Notes: generated by a model from the sequence alone, not told the origin. DNA of 6,013 nt from Pseudomonadota bacterium (GCA_023414975.1 JAEZMI010000288.1:1-6013); one strand, 5' to 3'; shown: positions 1-5,405, counted from the first letter of the stretch. Numbers and translations are program-made.

Positions 1-118
1 GAGCGATCGCGCCCGGCTGCACAGTGGAAGGCTCCGGCGTCTCGTGCACGATAGGCCCAATCCCGACGAACGCTCAAAGTTACGGCGGGGCGGCTTCTGC
101 GACAAGCAACCTTACCCA

Positions 119-146
119 TTGGCGCGAAAGTACCCGGCGTATTACA
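119..146 (+). promoter_or_regulatory. Possible sigma70-type promoter for yggS
   Basis: A -35-like TTGGCG (119-124) lies 16 bases before a -10-like ATTACA (141-146), about 45 bases upstream of the yggS start. The match is weak, and it was picked partly because it sits in the only relatively AT-containing stretch of the leader. Nothing else in 1-189 is recognisable. Confidence 0.25.
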
Positions 147-161
147 CCGTTCCCCCGGTGT
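144..161. repeat. Perfect 6-bp inverted repeat in the yggS leader
   Basis: ACACCG (144-149) and CGGTGT (156-161) form perfect inverted arms around a 6-base TTCCCC spacer, 28 bases before the yggS start codon. It overlaps the expected transcription start of the putative promoter at 119-146. It could be an operator or a leader hairpin. There is no T tract, so it is not a terminator. Arms this short can arise by chance in GC-rich DNA. Confidence 0.3.
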
Positions 162-189
162 TCGCGAGGCGACAGCGCAGGAGGACGGC

Positions 190-867
190 ATGGATGGCGC
201 GCCATCAGGTGTGATCGAACGGCTCGACGCGGTGCGCCAGCGCGTCCGGCAGGCCAGCCTCGATGCCGGCCGGCCGCCGGAAAGCGTGAAGCTGATCGCC
301 GTCTCCAAGACCTTCGGCCCCGAGCACATGGTCCCCGCCATCGCCGCCGGCCAGCGCCTGTTCGGCGAGAACCGGGTCCAGGAGGCCAAGGGAAAATGGC
401 CGGCGCTGCGCGAGGCGACGCCCGATCTCGAACTCCATCTCATCGGCCCGCTGCAGACCAACAAGGTGCGCGAGGCGCTGGCTCTGTTCGACGTCATTCA
501 CACGCTCGATCGGCCCTCGCTGGCGCAGGCGCTGGCCAAGGAGATGTCCCGCCTCGAGCGGCCGGCGCCGCGCCTGCTCGTTCAGGTAAACACCGGCGAG
601 GAACCGCAGAAGGCCGGCGTGTTGCCGCAGGAGGCGGATGCCTTCATCGCCGCCTGCCGGGAGGAACATGGGCTGACGGTCAGCGGGTTGATGTGCATTC
701 CCCCGGCGGACGAACCGGCCGCGCCGCATTTCGCCCTGCTCGGCAAGATCGCCAAGCGCAACGGCATTGAGGTGCTGTCCATGGGCATGAGCGGCGATTT
801 CGAGACCGCGATCATGCTGGGCGCGACCTATGTGCGTGTCGGCAGCGCCATTTTCGGCGGCCGCTGA
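190..867 (+). CDS. yggS: YggS-family pyridoxal phosphate homeostasis protein
   Basis: This is a 225-residue cytoplasmic protein of the YggS/PROSC (PLPBP) family. The family has an alanine-racemase-like TIM-barrel fold, binds pyridoxal 5'-phosphate on a lysine, and helps balance vitamin B6 and amino acid pools without a confirmed enzymatic reaction. The family blocks are visible in order: LIAVSK with the PLP lysine at K40, FGENRVQEA (about 58-66), HLIGPLQTNK (about 83-92), VNTGEEPQKAG in the middle, GLMCIPP, SMGMSGD near the C-terminus, and a final VRVGSAIFG that is typical of the phosphate-binding end. Length is normal for the family. The ATG at 190 is preceded by a strong AGGAGG (179-184) with 5-base spacing, which settles the start. 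Its stop lies 3 bases from the stop of the convergent transpeptidase gene. No truncation or missing key residue is seen. Confidence 0.96.
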   Translation: MDGAPSGVIERLDAVRQRVRQASLDAGRPPESVKLIAVSKTFGPEHMVPAIAAGQRLFGENRVQEAKGKWPALREATPDLELHLIGPLQTNKVREALALFDVIHTLDRPSLAQALAKEMSRLERPAPRLLVQVNTGEEPQKAGVLPQEADAFIAACREEHGLTVSGLMCIPPADEPAAPHFALLGKIAKRNGIEVLSMGMSGDFETAIMLGATYVRVGSAIFGGR

Positions 868-870
868 CGC

Positions 871-1437
871 TCAGCCGATGCGGATGGCCGTGCGCGCGTC
901 GAGGCGCGCGAGCAGCCAGCGCAGATCCTTGCGCCGGAAGGCGACGCAGCCGGCCGTGGGTTCGAAGTTCGGCCGGGCGAGGTGCAGGAAAACGGCGGAG
1001 CCGCCCCGCGCCTTGCGCGGGCGCTGGTTGTGGTCGAGCACCACGACGAGGTCGTAGAGCCCGTCCGGCCGCCACATCTCCTCATGCGACGGCCGGAACG
1101 GCAGGCGCACCGGCCGATTGTAGCGTCCGTCACCGGGGTCGTCGCACCAGCCGTCATCCGGCCGGGTGCGGCGGACGGGAAGGGCGGTGCAGGGGCGCGG
1201 CCCATGGTCCGCCCGGTAGCGGACCTCGCGCGCATGCCAGGTGCCGGCAGGCGTCACGCCGTCGCCTTCGCGCTTGAAGGCCCGGATGCCGGCGCGGCCC
1301 AACGCCACCGGTAGTCTGACGCCGCCGACAAGCAGCCAGCCCCGCGTCGGCGAGCCGGGGCGGGCCACCACGCGCAGCCGCGGTGTCTTCGAGGTGGATT
1401 TCCGCCGGTTTTGCAGCGGAAGGGTCTTCTTATTCAC
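871..1437 (-). CDS. L,D-transpeptidase (YkuD-fold) family protein
   Basis: About 188 residues, assigned to the YkuD/ErfK L,D-transpeptidase superfamily. These enzymes use a cysteine to cross-link or remodel peptidoglycan, or to attach proteins to it. Supporting blocks are KREGDGVTPAGTW (about 56-68), RPDDGWCDDPGDGRYNRPVR in the middle, and the catalytic segment FLHLARPNFEPTAGCVAF with H152 and nucleophile C164. The usual SHGC signature is replaced by TAGC, as I recall for the short alphaproteobacterial members of this family. The N-terminus is strongly basic with no hydrophobic signal peptide or membrane anchor visible, which is odd for a periplasmic enzyme. The start is uncertain. GTG at 1437 has a weak GGAA upstream and gives a family-like length. 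In-frame GTGs at 1452 and 1458 are alternatives, and the reading frame stays open to 1659, inside the divergent regulator gene. It is divergently arranged with that regulator. Confidence 0.85.
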   Translation of the reverse strand: MNKKTLPLQNRRKSTSKTPRLRVVARPGSPTRGWLLVGGVRLPVALGRAGIRAFKREGDGVTPAGTWHAREVRYRADHGPRPCTALPVRRTRPDDGWCDDPGDGRYNRPVRLPFRPSHEEMWRPDGLYDLVVVLDHNQRPRKARGGSAVFLHLARPNFEPTAGCVAFRRKDLRWLLARLDARTAIRIG

Positions 1438-1464
1438 GGGATTTCCGTTCACGATCACGTCACG
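1434..1464 (-). repeat. Four CGTGA direct repeats at the transpeptidase gene start
   Basis: Read on the minus strand, CGTGA occurs four times within 31 bases (plus-strand TCACG at 1434-1438, 1449-1453, 1455-1459 and 1460-1464). The two innermost copies of the cluster are adjacent and one pair is separated by a single base. The cluster covers the candidate GTG start codons of the transpeptidase gene and lies in the divergent region before the response regulator. It could be a regulator binding site. If translation starts at 1452 or 1458, part of it is coding. Confidence 0.45.
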
Positions 1465-1618
1465 TACCCACCGCCCTCTCGGGCATGGGTCCACCGACTC
1501 TTGCCGAATGCCTCCGGCGTGCCTACTCGGGGACTCTACGGCAATCCAACCGACGCCGCCTCTCTGGCCCAGATTGGCCGGGCGACGCGGCGCGAACAAG
1601 AGGTTCGGGGAAGCGGAC

Positions 1619-2305
1619 ATGGCGAATGCGCATCGAGTCCTGGTGGTCGAGGACGACAAGGATCTGCGGGACGCGCTGGTGGAACAGCTCTCGCTCTATG
1701 ACGAGTTCGAGATCGTTTCGGAGGAAACCGCCCAGGGAGCGATCGCGGCCGTCGAGGCCAATCGCATCGACCTGGTGCTGATGGATGTCGGCCTGCCGGA
1801 CATGGACGGGCGCGAGGCCGTGCGCAAGATGCGCCAGGGCGGCTTCAAGGCGCCGGTGATCATGCTGACCGGTCACGACACGGACAGCGACACCATCATG
1901 GGCCTGGAGGCGGGGGCGAATGACTACGTCACCAAGCCGTTCCGCTTCGCCGTGCTGCTCGCCCGCATCCGCGCGCAGATGCGCTCGCACGAGGCGAGCG
2001 AGGACGCGGTCTTCACCATCGGGCCCTACACGTTCCGCCCGGGCGCCAAGATGCTGGTGACGGAGCGCAACTCCAAAATCCGCCTCACCGAGAAGGAGAC
2101 GGCGATCCTGCGCTATCTCTACCGGGCCGGCAAGAAGCCGGTGGCGCGGGAAATCCTGCTGCAGGAAGTGTGGGGCTACAATTCCGGCGTGACCACGCAC
2201 ACGCTGGAAACCCACATTTACCGGCTGCGCCAGAAGATCGAGAAAGACCCGTCCCATCCCAATCTGCTTGCCACCGAGGCGGGCGGCTACAAATTGCTGC
2301 CGTGA
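1619..2305 (+). CDS. OmpR-family response regulator (CenR/OtpR-like)
   Basis: A 228-residue two-component response regulator with an N-terminal receiver domain (about 5-120) and a C-terminal OmpR/PhoB winged-helix DNA-binding domain (about 130-228). The receiver has the acidic pocket E11-D12, phosphoacceptor D56 in LVLMDVGLPDMDG, switch residue T84 in MLTGHD, and K106 in YVTKPF. The effector domain shows LTEKETAIL, EVWGYN and the recognition helix region TTHTLETHIYRLRQKIE (192-208), then the terminal EAGGYKLL wing. The ATG at 1619 has GGGGA 7 bases upstream. The frame is open further upstream but that part is not receiver-like. No histidine kinase is adjacent. A response regulator followed by a small cyclic-nucleotide-binding protein recalls the Brucella OtpR/CenR envelope-regulator locus, so a role in envelope homeostasis is likely, but the orthology is from memory. 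The divergent transpeptidase gene is a plausible target. Confidence 0.95.
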   Translation: MANAHRVLVVEDDKDLRDALVEQLSLYDEFEIVSEETAQGAIAAVEANRIDLVLMDVGLPDMDGREAVRKMRQGGFKAPVIMLTGHDTDSDTIMGLEAGANDYVTKPFRFAVLLARIRAQMRSHEASEDAVFTIGPYTFRPGAKMLVTERNSKIRLTEKETAILRYLYRAGKKPVAREILLQEVWGYNSGVTTHTLETHIYRLRQKIEKDPSHPNLLATEAGGYKLLP

Positions 2306-2374
2306 TACCGGGCGGCGGCGCGATTCGCGGCGCCGGACCGAGTAAATCGTCTGGCCGGAGTCGAACGCCCCCGC

Positions 2375-2863
2375 ATGTCCATCGAGGACGATATCTCCCT
2401 TCTCGAGACTGTGCCGATGCTGAACATGCTCGGCCGCGACGCTTTGCGGGCGATCGCGATCAGCGTGGACAGCCGGCCGCTGAACCGGGGTGAGATCCTC
2501 TTTCGCGAGGGCCAGTTCGCGGAAGCCGCCTTCGTGGTGGCGAGCGGCACGCTCAACGTCGCGCGCGAGGACGCCGCGCTCGCGCGCCGGCCGGGCCAGG
2601 CCATCCAGGTAGGCCGTGGCGCGCTGCTCGGCGAGATGGCGCTGCTGACCGAGACCAAGCGCCCGGCGACGGCGACGGCGCTGGAGCCCTCCACCGTGCT
2701 GCGGATTCCGCGCGTCATCTTCATGCGCACCATCGAGGGCTATCCCGATGTGGCGGTGCGGCTCACCCAGGCGCTGACCGAACGTGTGCAGGGCACGCTG
2801 GTCGAACTCGACGCGGTGCGCCGGCGGCTCGACGCGCTCGATGCCTCGCCCGGTTCGCGCTGA
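2375..2863 (+). CDS. Cyclic-nucleotide-binding-domain protein, no DNA-binding domain
   Basis: A 162-residue soluble protein consisting of essentially one cNMP-binding (CAP/PKA regulatory-subunit type) beta-barrel domain, residues about 10-130. The barrel start is seen in RGEILFREGQFAEAAFVVASG (38-58, with the conserved glycines G39, G46 and G58). The phosphate-binding cassette is GEMALLTETKRPATATA (86-102), keeping the glutamate (E87) and arginine (R96) that contact the ribose and phosphate of cAMP or cGMP. The C-terminal 30 residues are helical and charged, with no helix-turn-helix, so this is not a complete Crp/Fnr transcription factor. It lies 69 bases after the response regulator on the same strand, probably in one transcript, and may modulate it or an unlinked partner. 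The ATG at 2375 has no well-spaced Shine-Dalgarno (a GGAG is 14 bases away), suggesting weak or coupled initiation. Similar small proteins are annotated as cAMP-dependent kinase regulatory subunits, a misleading name. Confidence 0.9.
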   Translation: MSIEDDISLLETVPMLNMLGRDALRAIAISVDSRPLNRGEILFREGQFAEAAFVVASGTLNVAREDAALARRPGQAIQVGRGALLGEMALLTETKRPATATALEPSTVLRIPRVIFMRTIEGYPDVAVRLTQALTERVQGTLVELDAVRRRLDALDASPGSR

Positions 2864-2867
2864 CCCG

Positions 2868-2885
2868 ATGGCCTGCCGCCGATGA
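2868..2885 (+). other. Five-codon mini-ORF overlapping the arfB start
   Basis: An ATG at 2868 opens a five-codon frame (MACRR) whose TGA overlaps the arfB ATG in an ATGA arrangement. arfB itself has no visible Shine-Dalgarno, so this tiny frame could feed terminating ribosomes into arfB. It could equally be chance. There is no clear ribosome-binding site for the mini-ORF either. Confidence 0.15.
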
Positions 2886-3313
2886 TACCGGTCACGCATC
2901 GCATCGCGCTCGACGAGGCGGAGCTGCAGGAAAGCTTCATCCGCGCCTCAGGGCCCGGCGGGCAGAACGTCAACAAGGTCGCGACCGCCGTCCAGCTGCG
3001 GTTCGACATGCGCAACTCGCCCTCGCTGCCCGAGGCGGTGAAGGAACGGCTCGCCCGCATCGCCGGCCGGCGCCTCACCAATGACGGCGTGATCGTCATC
3101 GTGGCGCAGCGCTTCCGCACGCAGGAGCGCAACCGCGAGGACGCCGTCGCCCGGCTGGTGGAGATGATCCGCAAGGCGGCGGTGGCGCCCGTCATCCGCC
3201 GCCCGACGCGGCCGACGCTCGGCTCGAAGCTGCGCCGGCTGGAAGGGAAGGCGAAACGGTCCGGCATCAAGGCCGCCCGGCGCGACAAGCCGGGGAGCGG
3301 CGGGGACGACTAG
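2882..3313 (+). CDS. arfB: Alternative ribosome-rescue peptidyl-tRNA hydrolase ArfB
   Basis: A 143-residue ArfB (YaeJ/ICT1) protein. It enters the A site of ribosomes stalled on mRNAs lacking a stop codon and hydrolyses the peptidyl-tRNA with its GGQ motif, independently of a stop codon. The signature is seen in FIRASGPGGQNVNKVATAVQ (19-38), with catalytic GGQ at 26-28, followed by LRFD, RLTNDGVIVI and a typical basic C-terminal tail (about 109-137, rich in Lys and Arg). In this family the tail inserts into the empty mRNA channel. The length matches the E. coli protein (about 140 residues), far shorter than RF1 or RF2, and no codon-recognition domain is present. The gene starts 18 bases after the cyclic-nucleotide-binding gene with no Shine-Dalgarno, which suggests translational coupling. 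Its stop is 18 bases from that of the convergent DUF1674 gene. Confidence 0.95.
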   Translation: MIPVTHRIALDEAELQESFIRASGPGGQNVNKVATAVQLRFDMRNSPSLPEAVKERLARIAGRRLTNDGVIVIVAQRFRTQERNREDAVARLVEMIRKAAVAPVIRRPTRPTLGSKLRRLEGKAKRSGIKAARRDKPGSGGDD

Positions 3314-3331
3314 AAAGCCCGGCGGCCGCCG

Positions 3332-3577
3332 TCAGAAATCCGAGGCGATGCCCTTGTTCTCCCAGTCGCCATAGCGCACCGGCTCGGGGCCCTCGCGTCC
3401 GTCGATCTCGCGCGGCAGGTCGAGCGGCCGGAGCGCCGCGCGCCGGGCCGCGGCTTCCGCCAGCGCCCGTTCGGCGGCGGGCGGCAGGGCGCGACGTGGG
3501 GCGGGCTCCCCGAAAGAAGGCTCCGTGGGGGGAGGTGCCAGGGGAGGGCGCTCAGGGGGCGTGTCGTGCTCGGCCAT
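3332..3577 (-). CDS. DUF1674 / SDHAF4-type succinate dehydrogenase assembly factor homolog
   Basis: An 81-residue protein ending in GPEPVRYGDWENKGIASDF, the diagnostic C-terminal block of the DUF1674 family. Eukaryotic members (SDHAF4/Sdh8) bind flavinated SdhA and protect it until complex II is assembled. The bacterial role is inferred by homology. The N-terminal half is low-complexity and rich in proline (PPERPPLAPPP), followed by an Ala/Arg/Glu-rich helix, and is probably disordered as in relatives. The ATG at 3577 is preferred. A TTG at 3613 would add 12 residues (MTRAAARWFQCA) unlike the family. Neither start has a convincing Shine-Dalgarno. It is divergent from htpX, a neighbourhood I recall from Rhizobiales. 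A perfect 12-bp GC palindrome (3320-3331) sits between this stop and that of arfB. Confidence 0.88.
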   Translation of the reverse strand: MAEHDTPPERPPLAPPPTEPSFGEPAPRRALPPAAERALAEAAARRAALRPLDLPREIDGREGPEPVRYGDWENKGIASDF

Positions 3578-3659
3578 GGCGCATTGGAACCACCGCGCGG
3601 CGGCGCGCGTCAAGCGCCCGCGGGACGCTGTCGTTGCGGAAGATCCGGCCTCACGCGAT

Positions 3660-3688
3660 CTTGCGCCCGCGCGACTCGCTTCCCATCC
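3660..3688 (+). promoter_or_regulatory. Possible heat-shock (RpoH-type) promoter for htpX
   Basis: CTTGCGC (3660-3666) is followed after 14 bases by TCCCATCC (3681-3688). Against the E. coli sigma32 pattern CTTGAAA, 13-17 bases, CCCCATnT, the -35 keeps the CTTG core and the -10 keeps CCCAT. Transcription would start near 3695, about 50 bases before the htpX ATG. htpX belongs to the sigma32 regulon in E. coli, which makes the placement sensible. The match is by eye and imperfect. Confidence 0.35.
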
Positions 3689-3746
3689 TCATAGAGAAAG
3701 CTGCGTGAGGCGGGCCCGGTCCGGCGCGGCACCCGAGAGGAACCCG

Positions 3747-4733
3747 ATGAACTACTTCCGCACCGCCCTTCTTCTGGCTGGCATGACCGCGCTGTTCATG
3801 GCCGTCGGCTTCATGATCGGCGGGCGCGGCGGCATGCTGATCGCGCTGGTGGTCGCCGCCGGCATGAATCTTTTCAGCTACTGGAATTCCGACCGCATGG
3901 TGCTGTCGATGTACGGCGCGCGCGAGGTGGACCGCGCCAGCGCGCCGGAATTCTACACGATGGTGGAAGAGCTTGCGGCGCGCGCCCAGCTGCCCATGCC
4001 GCGCGTCTACCTCATCGACAACCCGCAGCCTAACGCCTTCGCCACCGGCCGCTACCCGCAGAACGCCGCGGTGGCGGCGACGACCGGCCTGCTGAACGCC
4101 CTGTCGCGCGAGGAAGTGGCGGGGGTGATGGCGCATGAGCTGGCGCACATCAAGCATTACGACACGCTGACCATGACCATCACCGCGACGCTGGCGGGCG
4201 CCATCTCGATGCTCGCCAACTTCGCCATGTTCTTCGGCGGCAACCGCGAGAACAACAACAGTCCCTTCGGCGTGATCGGCACGATCCTGATGATGATCCT
4301 CGCTCCGCTGGCCGCCATGGTGGTGCAGATGGCGGTGTCGCGTTCGCGCGAATATGAGGCCGACCGCGTGGGCGCGGAAATCTGCGGCCAGCCGCTCTGG
4401 CTCGCCTCGGCGCTCGCCAAGATCGCCACGGCCGCCCATCGCGTGCCGAACATGCCGGCCGAGCACAACCCGGCGACGGCGCACATGTTCATCATCAATC
4501 CGCTCTCGGGTGAGCGGATGGACAATCTGTTCTCGACCCACCCGGCGACCGAGAACCGCATCGCGGCGCTACAGGCGCTGGCGCAGCAGATGGGCGGTGG
4601 CGCCTTTGCCGCGGCCGCTCCCGGCGGCCCGGCCCCGCGCGGCCCCTGGGGCGGGACGCGGCCCGATTCCGGCGCGCGCGGCCCGTGGGGACGCAACGCC
4701 TCCCCGTCCGGCCGACGCCGCCCCTGGGGGTGA
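3747..4733 (+). CDS. htpX: Membrane zinc metalloprotease HtpX
   Basis: A 328-residue M48-family membrane protease that degrades misfolded inner-membrane proteins alongside FtsH. Two hydrophobic N-terminal segments (about 5-23 and 29-45) precede the catalytic domain. The zinc site is HELAH (H130, E131, H134), with the third ligand in SREYEAD (E202, with D206 completing ExxxD). Two more hydrophobic segments (about 143-164 and 174-197) lie between these motifs. THPATENRI (264-272) is the usual C-terminal landmark. The ATG at 3747 follows GAGAGG with 6-base spacing. The reading frame extends upstream but without homology. The E. coli protein is about 293 residues. The excess here is a Gly/Pro/Ala-rich tail (283-328) with RGPWG, RGPWG and RRPWG at an exact 13-residue period. 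A possible RpoH promoter lies upstream, and a tRNA gene follows without an evident terminator between. Confidence 0.96.
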   Translation: MNYFRTALLLAGMTALFMAVGFMIGGRGGMLIALVVAAGMNLFSYWNSDRMVLSMYGAREVDRASAPEFYTMVEELAARAQLPMPRVYLIDNPQPNAFATGRYPQNAAVAATTGLLNALSREEVAGVMAHELAHIKHYDTLTMTITATLAGAISMLANFAMFFGGNRENNNSPFGVIGTILMMILAPLAAMVVQMAVSRSREYEADRVGAEICGQPLWLASALAKIATAAHRVPNMPAEHNPATAHMFIINPLSGERMDNLFSTHPATENRIAALQALAQQMGGGAFAAAAPGGPAPRGPWGGTRPDSGARGPWGRNASPSGRRRPWG

Positions 4734-4756
4734 GCACGCGCCCCGCGCCACGGCGC

Positions 4757-4784
4757 TTGAAAAAGCGAGGCGTCGCGGCTATCA
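4757..4784 (+). promoter_or_regulatory. Putative promoter of the tRNA-Thr gene
   Basis: TTGAAA (4757-4762) and CTATCA (4779-4784) are separated by 16 bases, and the -10 ends 10 bases before the mature tRNA 5' end. This is the spacing expected of a dedicated sigma70 promoter. It would let the tRNA be transcribed independently of htpX. Confidence 0.45.
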
Positions 4785-4794
4785 GAAGCCGCGT

Positions 4795-4870
4795 GCCGCT
4801 TTAGCTCAGTTGGTAGAGCATCGCATTCGTAATGCGGAGGTCGTCAGTTCGAGTCTGACAAGCGGCACCA
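4795..4870 (+). tRNA. tRNA-Thr (anticodon CGT)
   Basis: A complete 76-base cloverleaf. The acceptor stem pairs GCCGCTT (4795-4801) with AAGCGGC (4860-4866). The D stem pairs GCTC with GAGC. The anticodon stem TCGCA/TGCGG encloses loop TTCGTAA with anticodon CGT at 4828-4830, which reads ACG (threonine). The T arm is GTCAG-TTCGAGT-CTGAC. The discriminator base is A4867 and the CCA end is encoded (4868-4870). No intron or mismatch is seen apart from one T-G pair at the outer anticodon stem. A dedicated promoter is likely upstream. No integrase or repeated tRNA 3' end is present, so nothing suggests use as an attachment site here. Confidence 0.97.
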
Positions 4871-4950
4871 GCCTCCTCACAATCCGACGCCCACGCACGG
4901 TGCCATGGGCCGCGCGTCGTGCCGCGCGCCAAGCGCGATGCCCGCGCAGC

Positions 4951-4979
4951 AAAAAGGCGCGGACCTTGCGATCCGCGCC
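4951..4979 (-). terminator. Rho-independent terminator of the leftward Arg-rich protein gene
   Basis: On the minus strand a perfect 8-bp GC stem (GGCGCGGA 4956-4963 with TCCGCGCC 4972-4979, 8-base loop) is followed by five Ts (plus-strand A4951-4955). It lies 25 bases past the stop of the gene at 5005-5370. On the plus strand the stem is followed only by CCGTTTC, so it is a poor terminator for the tRNA transcript. Confidence 0.78.
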
Positions 4980-5004
4980 CCGTTTCAGTCGCCTTCCCTA
5001 ACGG

Positions 5005-5370
5005 TCAGCGCCAGACATACCAGCAGTCGCGGTAGCGGCGGCCCCAGCGGTCACGGCGCCAGCCGCACACGCGTTCCCGGCGCCGGCGGCGGCGGCGGTA
5101 ATAGCCCGGCGGCGGCCCCGGCGGGCGGCCGCGCGGCGGACCGGGGGGCGGTCCGGGCGGACCCCAACCCCACTGGGCCTCCTCGATCGGCGTGCCGTCA
5201 GGTGCCTGCGCGGCGATGTCGATCATGTCGGTGTCGGGTAGGGGGCCCCCGGTTTCAAGATTCTTGAGCTGGGCCAGCGGTGTCGCCTGCGCCGGCGCCA
5301 GCGCGAACCCCACGGTCGCGCCGGCGCCAGCAAGCCCGGCGAGACCCATCAGGAAACCACGTCTGTTCAC
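5005..5370 (-). CDS. Exported Pro-rich, Arg-rich small protein (Tat-like signal)
   Basis: A 121-residue hypothetical protein. The N-terminus (MNRRGFLMGLAGLAGAGATV) has twin arginines at 3-4, then a Gly/Ala-rich hydrophobic stretch and a likely cleavage after AQA (29), so it resembles a short Tat signal peptide. A middle acidic segment (about 30-66) is followed by a Gly/Pro stretch (70-89). Then comes a seven-arginine run (92-98) and a Trp/Arg/Tyr tail with C102 and C116, which could form a disulfide. Similar rhizobial proteins are sometimes labelled protamine-like, a composition-based name. The function is unknown. The GTG start at 5370 has GGGAG with 6-base spacing on the minus strand, and a neighbouring ATG is out of frame with an immediate stop. 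A strong terminator follows at 4951-4979. The low-complexity frame is supported by the signal peptide, ribosome-binding site and terminator together. Confidence 0.8.
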   Translation of the reverse strand: MNRRGFLMGLAGLAGAGATVGFALAPAQATPLAQLKNLETGGPLPDTDMIDIAAQAPDGTPIEEAQWGWGPPGPPPGPPRGRPPGPPPGYYRRRRRRRERVCGWRRDRWGRRYRDCWYVWR

Positions 5371-5387
5371 ATCAAACTCCCAAGCAT

Positions 5388-5405
5388 ACCGCCGGTGATG
5401 GCGGT
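5388..5405. repeat. Inverted repeat in the leader of the Arg-rich protein gene
   Basis: ACCGCC (5388-5393) and GGCGGT (5400-5405) are perfect inverted arms around GGTGAT, 17 bases upstream of the GTG start of the leftward gene. It may be an operator or a 5' leader hairpin next to the ribosome-binding site. The arms are short and GC-rich, so chance is possible. Confidence 0.3.

Noticed and set aside
1..119. Possible leftward partial gene starting with ATG at 119 and open to the window edge on the minus strand
   Set aside because: The roughly 39-residue frame (starting MGKVACRRSR) shows no recognisable domain or signal peptide and has no Shine-Dalgarno. An open frame of this size is common in GC-rich DNA.
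24..770. 248-residue open frame on the plus strand overlapping yggS
   Set aside because: It is Arg/Gly/Ala-rich out-of-frame translation of the clearly recognisable yggS gene.
1501..1529. TTGCCG (1501-1506), 17 bases, TACTCG (1524-1529) as a promoter for the response regulator
   Set aside because: The spacing is ideal but both hexamers match the consensus poorly; similar pairs are easy to find by chance.
1523..2899. 458-residue open frame on the minus strand opposite the response regulator and the cNMP-binding gene
   Set aside because: His/Arg-rich composition typical of antisense shadow frames; both sense genes have convincing domain motifs.
3320..3331. GC palindrome CGGCGGCCGCCG between arfB and the DUF1674 gene as a bidirectional terminator
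   Set aside because: The arms would be only 4 bp around a 4-base loop and there is no T tract on either strand.
3651..4541. 296-residue open frame on the minus strand opposite htpX
   Set aside because: A His/Arg/Gly-rich shadow of the htpX coding sequence with no motif of its own.
4795..4870. tRNA-Thr 3' end as an integration site for a mobile element
   Set aside because: No integrase gene and no repeated copy of the tRNA 3' end is present in the downstream 1.1 kb.
4354..5001. 215-residue plus-strand frame running from htpX through the tRNA gene
   Set aside because: It is out of frame with htpX, crosses a perfect tRNA cloverleaf and has low-complexity composition.
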